From NCBI RefSeq assembly GCF_000768315.1, contig NZ_AQQX01000001.1, positions 434,001-498,000 on the forward strand: a stretch of DNA of 64,000 nucleotides, in the 5' to 3' direction. Each line of letters opens with the position of its first letter. Position 1 is the stretch's first letter. Shown in pieces: positions 26,599-35,627 of the stretch. Below the pieces are notes generated by a model that saw only the letters and a program-made list of their open reading frames with translations, was not told the DNA's origin and searched no databases. The translations under genes and the position numbers were made by a program. The DNA comes from Pseudooceanicola atlanticus. Its GTDB lineage: Bacteria > Pseudomonadota > Alphaproteobacteria > Rhodobacterales > Rhodobacteraceae.

Positions 26599-27360
26599 TC
26601 AAGACGGGATTTCCGCAGCGTAGCCTTCAAAGGTCACATTGTCGGCGATGCGACGGGCCTGTGCCTCCTGCTCGGGCGAGCGGATGGTCCAGCACAGCAC
26701 CGGAACGCCCTGTGATTTCAGCTGTGCGACCCGGGGCCGGTCCAGATCCTGCGCCTCGTGCGAGATGAAATGCGCATGGACATCGTCGTAGTCGGGGATG
26801 TCGCGCAGGCGGTCACGGGTGCCGCCGGGGATCAGCATCCAATCCTCGGGGCGGAAGGAACAGGTGGTCAGCCCGCGCGGCAGATCGGGGGCGAGGCCGG
26901 CCATGATCCGCACGGAATTTGGGTTGAAGGACATCACGGCGGCCGGCCCGTCATAGGCGGAGAGGGCTTGGGCCGTTGCCTCCTCCAGCCGGCCGACGGC
27001 GGCGCCAAGCGCGCCGTCCTGGTCCTTCAGCTCGATCAGCAGGGGCACCCGGCCTGCGACCAGGTCCAGGACCTGGGGCAGGGTGGGGATGCCGGTCGCG
27101 CCCCCCAGCAGGCGGCTCGCGCCCAGTTCAGAGGCGCTTCGGCGTTGGATCGCACCCTTTTCGCCGGTCAGCCGGGCAAGGTCGTAATCGTGGAACACCA
27201 TGGCTCGACCATCGGCCGACAGCTGAAGATCGATCTCGATCCCGTAGCCCGCGACGATGGCGGCCTCGATCGCCTCTACCGAGTTTTCCGGACGCCCGGC
27301 CGCGCGGTCATGAAGCGCCCGATGGGCGATCGGCGCGGCCAGGAAGGACGGGGGCAGCAT
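26599..27360 (-). CDS. Glycerophosphodiester phosphodiesterase family protein
   Basis: A 253-residue GDPD-type TIM barrel hydrolysing glycerophosphodiesters to glycerol-3-phosphate and an alcohol. The catalytic residues appear in IAHRALHDRAAGRPENSVEAI (HR..ENS), GIEIDLQLSADGRAMVFHDYDLARLTG (E-x-D and HD) and LLIELKDQDG. There is no signal peptide, so it is probably cytosolic. It starts 3 bp after the RidA stop and is likely co-transcribed with it. Confidence 0.93.
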   Translation of the reverse strand: MLPPSFLAAPIAHRALHDRAAGRPENSVEAIEAAIVAGYGIEIDLQLSADGRAMVFHDYDLARLTGEKGAIQRRSASELGASRLLGGATGIPTLPQVLDLVAGRVPLLIELKDQDGALGAAVGRLEEATAQALSAYDGPAAVMSFNPNSVRIMAGLAPDLPRGLTTCSFRPEDWMLIPGGTRDRLRDIPDYDDVHAHFISHEAQDLDRPRVAQLKSQGVPVLCWTIRSPEQEAQARRIADNVTFEGYAAEIPS

Positions 27361-27363
27361 GGC

Positions 27364-27828
27364 TTATTCGATTTCGAAGATGCCTTCGATCTCGACCGCG
27401 ACGCCGAAGGGCAGGGCGCCCGCGGAGACGGCGGAGCGGGAATGGCGGCCGGCTTCGCCCAGCACCTCGACCAGCAGGTCGGAGCAGCCGTTCACGACCT
27501 TGGGCTGGTCGCCGAATTCCTTGGTGGAGTTCACGAAGCCGGTCAGCTTGACCGCGCGCTTGAAGCGGGAGAAATCGCCGCCGCAGGCCGCCTTGACCTG
27601 GGCCAGCAGCGACAGGCCGCACAGGCGCGCGGCGGCGGCGCCGTCCTCGACACTCATGTTGTCACCCAGAACGCCCTTGATCATGCCATTGGCATCCATC
27701 GAGATCTGGCCCGAGACGAAGATCAGGTTGCCCACCTGCACGTAGGGCACGTAATTCGCCGCCGGTGCGGGGCTGTCGGGCAGGGTCAGGCCAAGTTCAG
27801 CCAGGCGGGCGTCGATGGGATGGGTCAT
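27364..27828 (-). CDS. RidA family protein
   Basis: A 154-residue member of the RidA/YjgF/UK114 family, which hydrolyses reactive enamine/imine intermediates made by PLP enzymes. It has YVPYVQVGNLIFVSGQISMDANG, LLAQVKAACGGDFSRFKRAVKLTGFVNS and GRHSRSAVSAGALPFGVAVEIEGIFEIE. The arginine and C-terminal Glu residues are those expected for activity. The ATG at 27828 follows AAGGAG. Groups with the downstream GDPD gene. Confidence 0.93.
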   Translation of the reverse strand: MTHPIDARLAELGLTLPDSPAPAANYVPYVQVGNLIFVSGQISMDANGMIKGVLGDNMSVEDGAAAARLCGLSLLAQVKAACGGDFSRFKRAVKLTGFVNSTKEFGDQPKVVNGCSDLLVEVLGEAGRHSRSAVSAGALPFGVAVEIEGIFEIE

Positions 27829-27892
27829 GTCAGGCTCCTTTCGGTTTGCGCGCACGCTACCCTGCGGCAGCGCGAATGCAAGCGAAAGACGC

Positions 27893-29254
27893 CTAGTTTT
27901 CCCGGAAGGCGCGGTTTGTATATTCCAGGACCGGGTCCAGAAGGTAGGCAAGCGGCGTGCGGTCACCGGTGGTGATGAACGCCTCGACCGGCATGCCGGG
28001 GACGAGTTCGGCACCTTCCGGCAGCTTGGTGATTTCACCGGTCTCTAGAACGATTTCGGTCATGTAATAGGACATGCCCGAGGCTTCGTCGGTGAAGGCG
28101 TCGGCCGAGATCTGGCGGATATGGCCCAGCAATTCCGGCCCGTCGCGCTGGTCGAAGGCCGAAAAGCGCAGGCGCACCGGCTGGTCCAGGGTGATGAGGT
28201 CGATGTCGATGGGCTGCACCCGCGCGGCGATCACCAGCGGACGATCCTGCGGCACGAGATAGAGCACGGGATCGGCGGGGCGTAGCACGGCGCGTTCCGC
28301 GAAGACCTGAAGCCCATAAACCCGGCCAGATACCGGTGCTGTGACATCAAGGCGGGCCAGCCGTTCGATCAGGGCGCGGCGTTCTTCCGCCAGTTCCAGT
28401 TCACGGTAGCGCAGGTCGCGCAGGCGGGTGATCGCCTCTTCGCGACGGCGGGCACGGAGCTTGATGATCTCGAGGTCGATCTCGGTGCTGCGGCCTTCGG
28501 ACTGAGCGCGCTGTGCGGTCAGTTCACCCAGCGTGCCGCGCAGGCGGGCGTCTTCGCGGCGCAGGGCCAGCACGCGAGAGGCCTGGGCCAGGCCACGGTC
28601 CAGCAGCGATTGCTGGTCTGTCAGCTCCCCTTCGATCAATTCCAACTGTTCGCCCAAGGCATCGCGCTGCGCATCGATACCTTCGATTTGATTCTCGATC
28701 TGGCTACGGCGCTTGGACAGTTGTTCGATTTCCTGCGACAGCGAGGTCGCGCGCGCCTCGGCCAGGCGTTTCTGGCCTTGCATCAGTTCGAGCGCATCCG
28801 GACTTGTTGCAGCCGCTTCGATCAGCATCTTGTCGAATACAGGCGTTTCGCGATCGTCACGCTCGGCCTCAAGCCGGCCGCGGCGGGCCATGAGTTCGTG
28901 CAGCTGGCTTTCGACGATGGCGAGTTGCGAGCGCAGGGCCGTATCATCCAAGCGGATCAACACCTCCCCGGTTTCTACAAGGTCACCCTCGTTCACGTTG
29001 ATCTCTGTAACCACGCCGCCATCCGGGTGCTGAACGACCTGGCGGTTGCGGTCCACCTCGATCCGGCCGGGCGCAATGACTGCGCCGGTGATCTGGGTGA
29101 AGACGGACCACGCCCCGAAGCCGCCCAGAAGAAGTGCCAAGGTCATGCTGCCGATCCACAGCGGGGTAGAGGCGGACCAGGTCTTGGCGGCGGAGTCTTT
29201 GCGGAGATCCTTGCGCGGGGTGCGACCGGTGTCCTTTTTCGAAGGCTTCTTCAT
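27893..29254 (-). CDS. Type I secretion membrane fusion protein (HlyD/PrtE family)
   Basis: A 453-residue periplasmic adaptor of a type I exporter. It has a basic cytosolic N-terminus, one membrane span (PLWIGSMTLALLLGGFGAWSVF), the first lipoyl half (GVVTEINVNEGDLVETGEVLIRLDDTALRSQL), a long alpha-helical coiled-coil hairpin (about residues 110-300), the second lipoyl half and a beta-barrel (LVIAARVQPIDIDLITLDQPVRLRFSAFDQRDGPELLGHIRQISADAF, HlyD signature). Its ATG overlaps the ABC transporter stop, so the two are made as a pair. Confidence 0.94.
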   Translation of the reverse strand: MKKPSKKDTGRTPRKDLRKDSAAKTWSASTPLWIGSMTLALLLGGFGAWSVFTQITGAVIAPGRIEVDRNRQVVQHPDGGVVTEINVNEGDLVETGEVLIRLDDTALRSQLAIVESQLHELMARRGRLEAERDDRETPVFDKMLIEAAATSPDALELMQGQKRLAEARATSLSQEIEQLSKRRSQIENQIEGIDAQRDALGEQLELIEGELTDQQSLLDRGLAQASRVLALRREDARLRGTLGELTAQRAQSEGRSTEIDLEIIKLRARRREEAITRLRDLRYRELELAEERRALIERLARLDVTAPVSGRVYGLQVFAERAVLRPADPVLYLVPQDRPLVIAARVQPIDIDLITLDQPVRLRFSAFDQRDGPELLGHIRQISADAFTDEASGMSYYMTEIVLETGEITKLPEGAELVPGMPVEAFITTGDRTPLAYLLDPVLEYTNRAFREN

Positions 29255-30990
29255 TGCTTACCCCCCTGGATCAGCTGGGTGTGGTTCTGGGTGACTTTCT
29301 TGAGCACCTCGTCTCGGGGGCCGTACGCGACCCGCTGTCCGTCGTCCATCATCAGCAGCATGTCGCATTCCTGGATCGCGGCCGGGCGGTGCGCCATGAT
29401 GAGGGCCGACTTGCCCTCCTGCTTCATGGAGCGGATCGCCTGGTTCAATGCCTCGCCGCCCTCGTGGTCGAGGTTGGAGTTCGGTTCATCCAGCACCAGC
29501 ACCACCGGGTTGCCATAGAGCGCGCGGGCCAGCGCGATGCGCTGCATCTGCCCGCCCGACAGTCGCCCGCCATGGGCCGAAAGCTGCGTGTCGTAGCCGT
29601 CGGGGAAGCTGAGGATCATCTCGTGCGCGGCGGCCTTCTTGGCGGCGGCGACCACGGCGGCGTCATCGGGTTTTTCCGCCAGGCGCGCGATGTTTTCCGC
29701 GACCGTGCCTTCGAACATCTGCACCCGCTGTGGCAGGTAGCCGATATGGCGGCCCAGAGTGGCGGGGTCGTACTGGTCCAGCGCCGCCCCGTCGAGGCGG
29801 ATCTTGCCAAGCGCGGCGGGCCAGGCGCCGGTCAGGGCGCGGGCGAGCGTCGATTTCCCGGCGCCGGAAGGGCCGATCACGCCGACCGCCTGTCCGGGCT
29901 GCACCGTGAAGCTGAGACCGCGCACGACCGGCGAGGTCAGGCCCGGGGGCACGACGCTGATCTGCTGCACGTCGATCAGGCCGCGGGGCACCGGCAGGGC
30001 AGTACGGGAGCCTTCGGGCGGGATCGCGTCCAACAGGTCCGCCAGGCCGCGCCAGCCGGTCATAGCACGTTGAATCAACGCCCAGTTCCCGATCAACAAT
30101 TCGATGGGGGCCAAGGCGCGGCCCAGCAGGATCGAACCGGCAATCATCGCGCCTGGGGACAATTCGTTGAGCAGAACGAGGTAGGCACCGAGGCCCAGCA
30201 TCGCCGATTGCAGGAACAGGCGGAACGTCTTGCTGGCCGAAGTGAAGGCCCCCGAACGGTCGGTGCCGGCCACGGAATGTTCAAGGGCTTCGGCGCGGTA
30301 TTTACGCCAGCGCTGGAACGCTGCGTCGCGCATGCCCATGGCGCCGATCAGCTCGCCTTCGGACTGGATCTGGCTGGCAATGTTGTCGGCCCGCATTGAG
30401 GTGGCCGCGGCGCTTTGTTGCGGCAGGCGGGTCAGCCACTGGTTCAGCAGGGTGACGACGATCAGGATACCACCGCCAGCAAGGGCCAGGATGCCGAGCC
30501 ACGGATGGAAAAGCGCGATGCCGGCGAGGAAGATGGGCGTCCACGGAATGTCGAAGAATGCCAGCGCCGCAGGAGAGGTCATTGCCCGCTGAATTGCGCT
30601 GAGGTCGTGCAGTTCCTTCGCGCCCGAGGCACCACCCGGCACAATCGCGGATTTCTGGATCACGGCATCAAAGACCCGGCGGTCAAGCTTGGACTGGAAC
30701 CGGGCGGCGGCGCGGGACATCACCCTTGCGCGCACCATGTCGAGGACACCCATCACCCCGAACAGAAACGCGACCAACAGCGTCAGCGCGACCAGGGTTT
30801 CGACTGACCGCGACGACAGGACGCGGTCATAGACCTGGAGCATGTAAAGAGGTCCGGTCAGCAACAGGAGGTTGGTGAAAATACTGAATAGGCCGACAAA
30901 CAGGAAAAGACCGCCATTGGACCACCAGGCCCTGCGCAGTTCCGCACCCTTGGGTGCGCCCTGAAGCTGGCTTTTATGTGCAGTGGTCAT
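29251..30990 (-). CDS. Type I secretion system permease/ATPase (PrtD family)
   Basis: A 579-residue ABC half-transporter: an N-terminal six-span exporter domain (LQVYDRVLSSRSVETLVALTLL is characteristic of PrtD/HlyB-like exporters), then the nucleotide-binding domain. The latter has Walker A GPSGAGKSTLARAL, signature LSGGQMQRIALARAL, Walker B VLVLDEPNSNLD and H-loop IMAHRP. There is no N-terminal peptidase C39 domain, so substrates are expected to carry C-terminal RTX-type signals. No RTX protein or TolC-like gene lies nearby. Followed by the coupled HlyD gene. Confidence 0.95.
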   Translation of the reverse strand: MTTAHKSQLQGAPKGAELRRAWWSNGGLFLFVGLFSIFTNLLLLTGPLYMLQVYDRVLSSRSVETLVALTLLVAFLFGVMGVLDMVRARVMSRAAARFQSKLDRRVFDAVIQKSAIVPGGASGAKELHDLSAIQRAMTSPAALAFFDIPWTPIFLAGIALFHPWLGILALAGGGILIVVTLLNQWLTRLPQQSAAATSMRADNIASQIQSEGELIGAMGMRDAAFQRWRKYRAEALEHSVAGTDRSGAFTSASKTFRLFLQSAMLGLGAYLVLLNELSPGAMIAGSILLGRALAPIELLIGNWALIQRAMTGWRGLADLLDAIPPEGSRTALPVPRGLIDVQQISVVPPGLTSPVVRGLSFTVQPGQAVGVIGPSGAGKSTLARALTGAWPAALGKIRLDGAALDQYDPATLGRHIGYLPQRVQMFEGTVAENIARLAEKPDDAAVVAAAKKAAAHEMILSFPDGYDTQLSAHGGRLSGGQMQRIALARALYGNPVVLVLDEPNSNLDHEGGEALNQAIRSMKQEGKSALIMAHRPAAIQECDMLLMMDDGQRVAYGPRDEVLKKVTQNHTQLIQGGKQ

Positions 30991-31151
30991 GGTGCCTCGC
31001 CTAATAATTTATCCCGTTACTCATCGGCGGTCCGTCGCTGTCGCACGCCAATTGTTCCTCGGGTACCACACTTGCCCTTGAAGCGCAGTGGATCGGGTGA
31101 AATATCTTTAACAAACGCCTATATAACGGACGTTCCTTTAGGAAAAGCAAT

Positions 31152-32009
31152 TTGCGAATGATCTGGTATTCCGTGCGACGGTATCTGTGGCAGGCACTAA
31201 CACTGGCGGCGCTGGCCCTGATGGCGGCCTGTGGTCCGGCGCCGATGGCGACCGGGATCAGCGACCCTTACGAGGCGTCGAACCGTGCGACGCATGAATT
31301 CAACAAGAAGGTCGACCGCAATTTGCTGAGCCCGGCGGGCAATGGTTATGTCTCATCGCTTCCCAAACCCATCGTGACCGGGATCGGCAACGTGGCCGAC
31401 AACCTCAGCACGCCCGCGATGATGGTGAATTCCGCGCTGCAGGTCCGGCCCGAGGCGACCTTCGGCAATTTCTGGCGGTTCGCGATCAATTCGACCATCG
31501 GCATTGTCGGGATTTTCGACGTGGCCTCGGCCATGGGGATCCCGGAATACGACACCGATTTCGGTGAGACACTTCATGTCTGGGGCGTGCCGGAGGGCAA
31601 TTACGTGGAATTGCCGGTCTTCGGCCCCTCGACCGAGCGGGACACGGTGGGGCGGGTCGTGGACCTGTTCACCAATCCGCTGAGCTATGCGCTGGACAGC
31701 CCCGAACGCTATGTCGGCCCCGTCGCCAACGTGGCGAAACGGGTGGGCGACCGGGGCCGCTTTGGGCAGACCGTGGACAGCGTGCTGCATGACAGCGCCG
31801 ACAGCTATGCCCAGGCCCGCCTGACCTACCTGCAAAGCCGTCGTTACGAACTGGGCGGGACGCCGGCGGCCAGCGGCGATCCCTATGACGACCCTTACGG
31901 CGACCCCTACGACACCGCGGCCGATCCTTACGACGATCCTTACGCGGACCCGAATGCCGACCCCTATCAAAGCACCGGTGACCCCTATGACGACCCATAT
32001 CTGCAATAA
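31152..32009 (+). CDS. mlaA: MlaA (VacJ) lipoprotein with Asp-Pro-Tyr repeat tail
   Basis: Outer-membrane lipoprotein that removes mislocalised phospholipids from the outer leaflet and hands them to MlaC. The 285-residue product has a lipoprotein signal (TLAALALMAAC), the VacJ hallmark DPYEASNRATHEFNKKVDRNLL, and FWRFAINSTIGIVGIFDVASAMGI and DFGETLHVWGVPEGNYVELPVFGPSTERD. The last 42 residues are eight DPY triplets plus one DPN in low-complexity sequence. A TTG at 31152 has AGGAA seven bases upstream; the ATG at 31158 is an alternative. Its 3' end overlaps mlaC by 23 bp. Confidence 0.93.
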   Translation: MRMIWYSVRRYLWQALTLAALALMAACGPAPMATGISDPYEASNRATHEFNKKVDRNLLSPAGNGYVSSLPKPIVTGIGNVADNLSTPAMMVNSALQVRPEATFGNFWRFAINSTIGIVGIFDVASAMGIPEYDTDFGETLHVWGVPEGNYVELPVFGPSTERDTVGRVVDLFTNPLSYALDSPERYVGPVANVAKRVGDRGRFGQTVDSVLHDSADSYAQARLTYLQSRRYELGGTPAASGDPYDDPYGDPYDTAADPYDDPYADPNADPYQSTGDPYDDPYLQ

Positions 32010-32601
32010 GTTCACCCGCCGCGCCTTTCTGGGCTCTGCCCTGTCGGGCCTGGCCATATCGGCGGCGGCGCCCGCATTGGCGCTGACGGATGCCAAGGCC
32101 AAGGCGCTGGTCGACGCGCTGGTCGGAGAGATCAACCGGGTGATCGCGAAGGGCGGATCGCTGCCCGGCATGATCCGGGATTTCGAGAAGATCTTCACCC
32201 GCTACGCCGATGTGAACATCATCGCGCAATCGACGCTTGGCCCGGATGTGCGCCGCGCCAGCCCGGCGCAGCTGCGCGCCTATACCGAGGCCTTCCGGGG
32301 CTACATCGCCCGCAAATACGGCAAGCGGTTCCAGGAATTCGTCGGCGGCAAGATCGAGGTGAACAGCGTGCGGCAGGTGAAGACCTGGCACGAGGTGATC
32401 TCGACCGCGTATCTGCGCGGCGAGGCACCGTTCGAGGTGAAGTTCCTGGTCTCGGACCGGTCGGGCAAGGACCTGTTCTTCGACATGGTGATCGAGGGGA
32501 TCTCGATGCGGCTGTCGGAACGGACCGAGATCGGCGCGATGCTGGATCAGCGCCGCGGCGATATCGACGCGCTGATCGCGGATCTGAAGCGCGCGGGCTG
32601 A
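31987..32601 (+). CDS. mlaC: MlaC/Ttg2D-family phospholipid-binding protein
   Basis: Periplasmic shuttle of the Mla lipid transport path. The 204-residue product has a twin-arginine-like signal (KFTRRAFLGSALSGLAISAAAPALA) and the family core GLPGMIRDFEKIFTRYADVNIIAQSTLGPDVRRASPAQLRAYTEAFRGYIARKYGKRF-like sequence (first residues G S in this copy). QVKTWHEVISTAYLRGEAPFEVKFLVSDRSGKDLFFDMVIEGISM follows. The start at 31987 lies inside the mlaA repeat tail; longer frames upstream read mlaA out of frame. The mlaFEDB ABC genes are not here, so the inner-membrane complex is encoded elsewhere. Confidence 0.9.
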   Translation: MTTHICNKFTRRAFLGSALSGLAISAAAPALALTDAKAKALVDALVGEINRVIAKGGSLPGMIRDFEKIFTRYADVNIIAQSTLGPDVRRASPAQLRAYTEAFRGYIARKYGKRFQEFVGGKIEVNSVRQVKTWHEVISTAYLRGEAPFEVKFLVSDRSGKDLFFDMVIEGISMRLSERTEIGAMLDQRRGDIDALIADLKRAG

Positions 32602-32680
32602 GCCTGTCGCGCCATGGCGCCCCGTGATGCGCTGTGGCGTGTCATGTCGGGCGGCGGAGCGTGTGGCCGATCCGGGATGC

Positions 32681-32735
32681 CTCCGGCGGGAGTGTTTTTG
32701 GCAAGATGAAGCAGGGGGCGCCTCGCGGGGCGCCC
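32681..32735 (-). repeat. Dispersed element, copy B, with adjoining hairpin
   Basis: The reverse strand of 32681-32711 reads CTTCATCTTGCC followed by AAAAACACTCCC and GCCGGAG, a variant of the 28-bp core. A GGGCGCC/GGCGCCC hairpin lies at 32716-32735. The element sits between the convergent mlaC and PBP1A genes, where a transcription end is expected. Confidence 0.7.
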
Positions 32736-32776
32736 TCTGGTCGTTTCCGGGCCTTTAGCAGCCTTTGGGCCGGGTA

Positions 32777-35002
32777 TCAGTTGCGGATGCCGAAGATGTT
32801 GCGCAGCAGCCGTTCGATCGGGTCCTGCTGGGCCGGGGCGCGTTGTTGCTGGGGCGCGACGTTGTTGCTGTCGGCCACCGCCTCGGGCTGGCTGCGTTCG
32901 GGCACGGACATGGGCAGGGGGCGGACCGGCACGCCTTCGTGGATGCGCAGCATCGCCTCGTGCCAGATCTCGGCCGGCAGGCCGGAGCCGGTCACCCCGG
33001 TCAGCGGCGTGTTGTCGTCATAGCCCATCCAGACCCCCGCCACGTAATCGGCGGTGAAGCCCAGGAACCACGCGTCGCGGGCCGCGGAGGTGGTGCCGGT
33101 CTTGCCCGCGACCTGGCGGTCGGGCAGGGCGGCGCGGCCGCCGGTGCCGTTGGTGACCACCTGGTTCATCATCCAGATCAGCTCGCGGGCGGCGCTTTCG
33201 CGGATCACCCGTTCGCCGATGCCGCCGTCGGCATCCATCAGCGGTTCGGACTGGCCCTGCAGGCGCAGTTCGATCAGCCCGTAGGGCGTGACCGACGAGC
33301 CGCCATTCAGGATGCCCGCATAGGCGCCGGTCATCTCGACCAGCGTGGATTCGGAGGCGCCGAGCGCCAGGGCCGGGCCTTGGGCCAGGTCGGATTCGAT
33401 GCCGAAATCGCCCGCGATCCGGCGCACCAGGTCGAGGCCCACGGAGTCGGCGACCTTCACCGCCGGAATGTTCAGCGAATGCTGCAACGCCTGGGTCAGG
33501 GTGACGGGGCCGCGGAACTTGTGGTCGTAATTCTCGGGCGACCAGGGGCCGGAGCCGGGGATGTTCAGCGTGATCGGTTCGTCCACCACCACGTCATCCC
33601 AGCGATAGCCGAGTTCCAGCGCGGTCGCATAGACGAAGGGTTTGAAGGCCGATCCGGTCTGGCGCAGCGCCTGGGTGGCGCGGTTGAAGGCGCCGGACAC
33701 CTTGGTGCGGCGGCCGCCCACCATGGCGCGCACGGCGCCATCCGCGCTCATCACCACGATGGCGGCCTGGGCTTCGGAGCCTTCCTTCACCTTGGTGTCG
33801 AAGATGTGCTTCAGCCCTTCTTCGGCGGCGCGCTGGATGCGGCGGTCGAGGGTGGTGCGGATCACCACGTCCTCGGTCGTCTTGCGGGTCAGGAATTCGG
33901 GGCCGGAGGACATGACCCAATCGGCGAAATAGCCGCCGGCGCGATCTTCGGCCGCCTGCGAAAGGCCGGCGGGGTTGTTGCGCGCCTGCTGGGCGGCGGT
34001 CGCGGACAGGTAGCCCTGTTCCTCCATCAGGTCGACGATGACGGTGGCGCGGTTCTGCGACCGGGTCAGGTTGTTGGTGGGCGCGTAGCGGGTGGGCGCG
34101 ACCAGCAGCCCGGCAAGCATGGCGGATTCCGCCGGTGTGACCTCGGAGGCGGACTTGCCGAAATAGCGCTGGCTGGCGGCTTCGAACCCACGGGCGCCGG
34201 CGCCGAGGAAGGCGCGGTTCATGTAGATGGTGAGGATGTCATCCTTGGTGTAGCGCGCTTCCATCCCCATGGCGTAGATCGCCTCGCGGATCTTGCGCCA
34301 CAGCGTGGATTCGCGGCAATCGGCCTCGTAGGCGGTTTCATTTTCCCAGACCTCGGGGTCATAGGGATCGCCGAGGCAGAGGAGCTTGGCCGTCTGCTGG
34401 GTGATGGTCGACCCGCCATGGCCGGACAGCGGGCCACGCCCTTCGCGCAGGTTGATCCGGATGGCCGAGGCGATACCGCGGGGCGAGACGCCGAAATGGC
34501 GGTAGAAGCGCTTGTCCTCGGTGGCGACGATGGCGTTCTTGAGGTGCGGTGACACGGTTTCGGCGGTGATGACGCCGCCGAACTGGTCGCCGCGCCAGGC
34601 AAAGACCTGGCCCTCGTGATCGAGCATGGTGACGGAGCCGCGGGCGCGGCCATCGAGCTGGTCCTCGAGCGGGGGCAGGGACAGGGCGACGAGACCGACG
34701 GCGCCCGCGATGATGAGCACCGCCACGGCGCCGAGGCGCCAGCTGAGACCCCAGACGAGGCGGACCACCCAGCCGATCACCGAGCGGACGAACCCGATGG
34801 GGCCGCGCCGCGTGCGTTTCGGGGCGGCCTTGCGGCTGCGGGCGGTCTTGTTGGGGGTCTTGCGTCCGCCGCCATTGCCGGACCCGGAGCCCCGGCCGGA
34901 GCGACCGGCCGCAGCCTTCTTGCCCGCCGGCTTGCCGCCCGAAGGCTTGGCATAGCGGCGATCGGCCACGAGTGGCTTCTTGCGTCGTCCTGAATCACTC
35001 AT
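32777..35002 (-). CDS. Class A penicillin-binding protein (PBP1A family)
   Basis: Bifunctional murein polymerase and cross-linker. The 741-residue product has a 90-residue Lys/Gly/Arg-rich cytosolic tail, one membrane span, and a glycosyltransferase 51 domain (ATEDKRFYRHFGVSPRGIASA with the catalytic Glu, GHGGSTITQQTAKLL). The transpeptidase domain has GSAFKP (SxxK serine), SLN and GKTGTTSAARDAWFLGF. It ends in a Gln/Pro-rich tail. The ATG at 35002 (MSDSGRRKK) follows CAGGAC; the longer frame adds unrelated residues. Convergent with mlaC, divergent from glnK. Confidence 0.95.
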   Translation of the reverse strand: MSDSGRRKKPLVADRRYAKPSGGKPAGKKAAAGRSGRGSGSGNGGGRKTPNKTARSRKAAPKRTRRGPIGFVRSVIGWVVRLVWGLSWRLGAVAVLIIAGAVGLVALSLPPLEDQLDGRARGSVTMLDHEGQVFAWRGDQFGGVITAETVSPHLKNAIVATEDKRFYRHFGVSPRGIASAIRINLREGRGPLSGHGGSTITQQTAKLLCLGDPYDPEVWENETAYEADCRESTLWRKIREAIYAMGMEARYTKDDILTIYMNRAFLGAGARGFEAASQRYFGKSASEVTPAESAMLAGLLVAPTRYAPTNNLTRSQNRATVIVDLMEEQGYLSATAAQQARNNPAGLSQAAEDRAGGYFADWVMSSGPEFLTRKTTEDVVIRTTLDRRIQRAAEEGLKHIFDTKVKEGSEAQAAIVVMSADGAVRAMVGGRRTKVSGAFNRATQALRQTGSAFKPFVYATALELGYRWDDVVVDEPITLNIPGSGPWSPENYDHKFRGPVTLTQALQHSLNIPAVKVADSVGLDLVRRIAGDFGIESDLAQGPALALGASESTLVEMTGAYAGILNGGSSVTPYGLIELRLQGQSEPLMDADGGIGERVIRESAARELIWMMNQVVTNGTGGRAALPDRQVAGKTGTTSAARDAWFLGFTADYVAGVWMGYDDNTPLTGVTGSGLPAEIWHEAMLRIHEGVPVRPLPMSVPERSQPEAVADSNNVAPQQQRAPAQQDPIERLLRNIFGIRN

Positions 35003-35116
35003 CTGGTCCTGCCCGGCACCTGTTGTTTTGTCACCGGTATAGGTGTTTTGGCCGCTAATGTTGAGTGGTTTGACGTTTTTGGCACGTTTCAATTTCGCCT
35101 AAATTTTCAGCTTCAA

Positions 35117-35133
35117 TTTTGCACTGCGCAAAA
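35117..35133. promoter_or_regulatory. Inverted repeat in the glnK-amtB upstream region
   Basis: TTTTGC-ACTGC-GCAAAA is an inverted repeat in an AT-rich stretch about 130 bp upstream of glnK, followed by a second TGCA. The position suits an NtrC-type enhancer, and the TGCA halves fit loosely, but I see no clear -24/-12 sigma-54 promoter. Confidence 0.35.
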
Positions 35134-35260
35134 ATTATGCAAATGCGCGGGAAATAATCGGTGGATTCCGGGGCACCGCCTTCCGGTACGGGCATGCCCA
35201 AGTTTTAGGTGGCCGTGCCAAAGGCGGGGCTCGCACCCCGAGATACGGAAGGGAAAACCA

Positions 35261-35599
35261 GTGAAACTCATCATTGCGACAATCAAGCCGTTCAAGCTCG
35301 AGGAGGTCCGCGAGGCGCTGACCGAAATCGGCGTACGCGGCATGATGGTGACCGAAATCAAGGGCTTCGGCTCCCAGTCGGGCCACACCGAGATCTACCG
35401 CGGTGCAGAATACGCCGTGAACTTCGTTCCGAAGATCAAGCTTGAGATCGCGGTGTCTGCCGAAATGGCCGACCAAGTGGTCGAAACCATTACCAACACT
35501 GCCAAGACCGGCAAGATCGGCGACGGTAAAATCTTCGTGCTGGACATCCAGCAGGCGGTTCGCGTGCGGACCGGGGAAACCAACGCGGACGCGCTGTAA
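35261..35599 (+). CDS. glnK: P-II nitrogen regulatory protein
   Basis: Signal protein reporting nitrogen status through 2-oxoglutarate, ATP/ADP and uridylylation, and blocking AmtB at high ammonium. The 112-residue product starts MKLIIATIKPFKLEEVREAL, has the T-loop uridylylation tyrosine Y51 in GAEYAVNFVPK, and ends KIGDGKIFVLDIQQAVRVRTGETNADAL. A GTG start at 35261 is preceded by GGAAGGG and fits the exact family length. A CGGGG/CCCCG hairpin lies just upstream of the ribosome site. Followed by amtB after 28 bp. Confidence 0.96.
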   Translation: MKLIIATIKPFKLEEVREALTEIGVRGMMVTEIKGFGSQSGHTEIYRGAEYAVNFVPKIKLEIAVSAEMADQVVETITNTAKTGKIGDGKIFVLDIQQAVRVRTGETNADAL

Positions 35600-35627
35600 G
35601 CCTCGCCGACAGGGAAAGGAAAGACGA

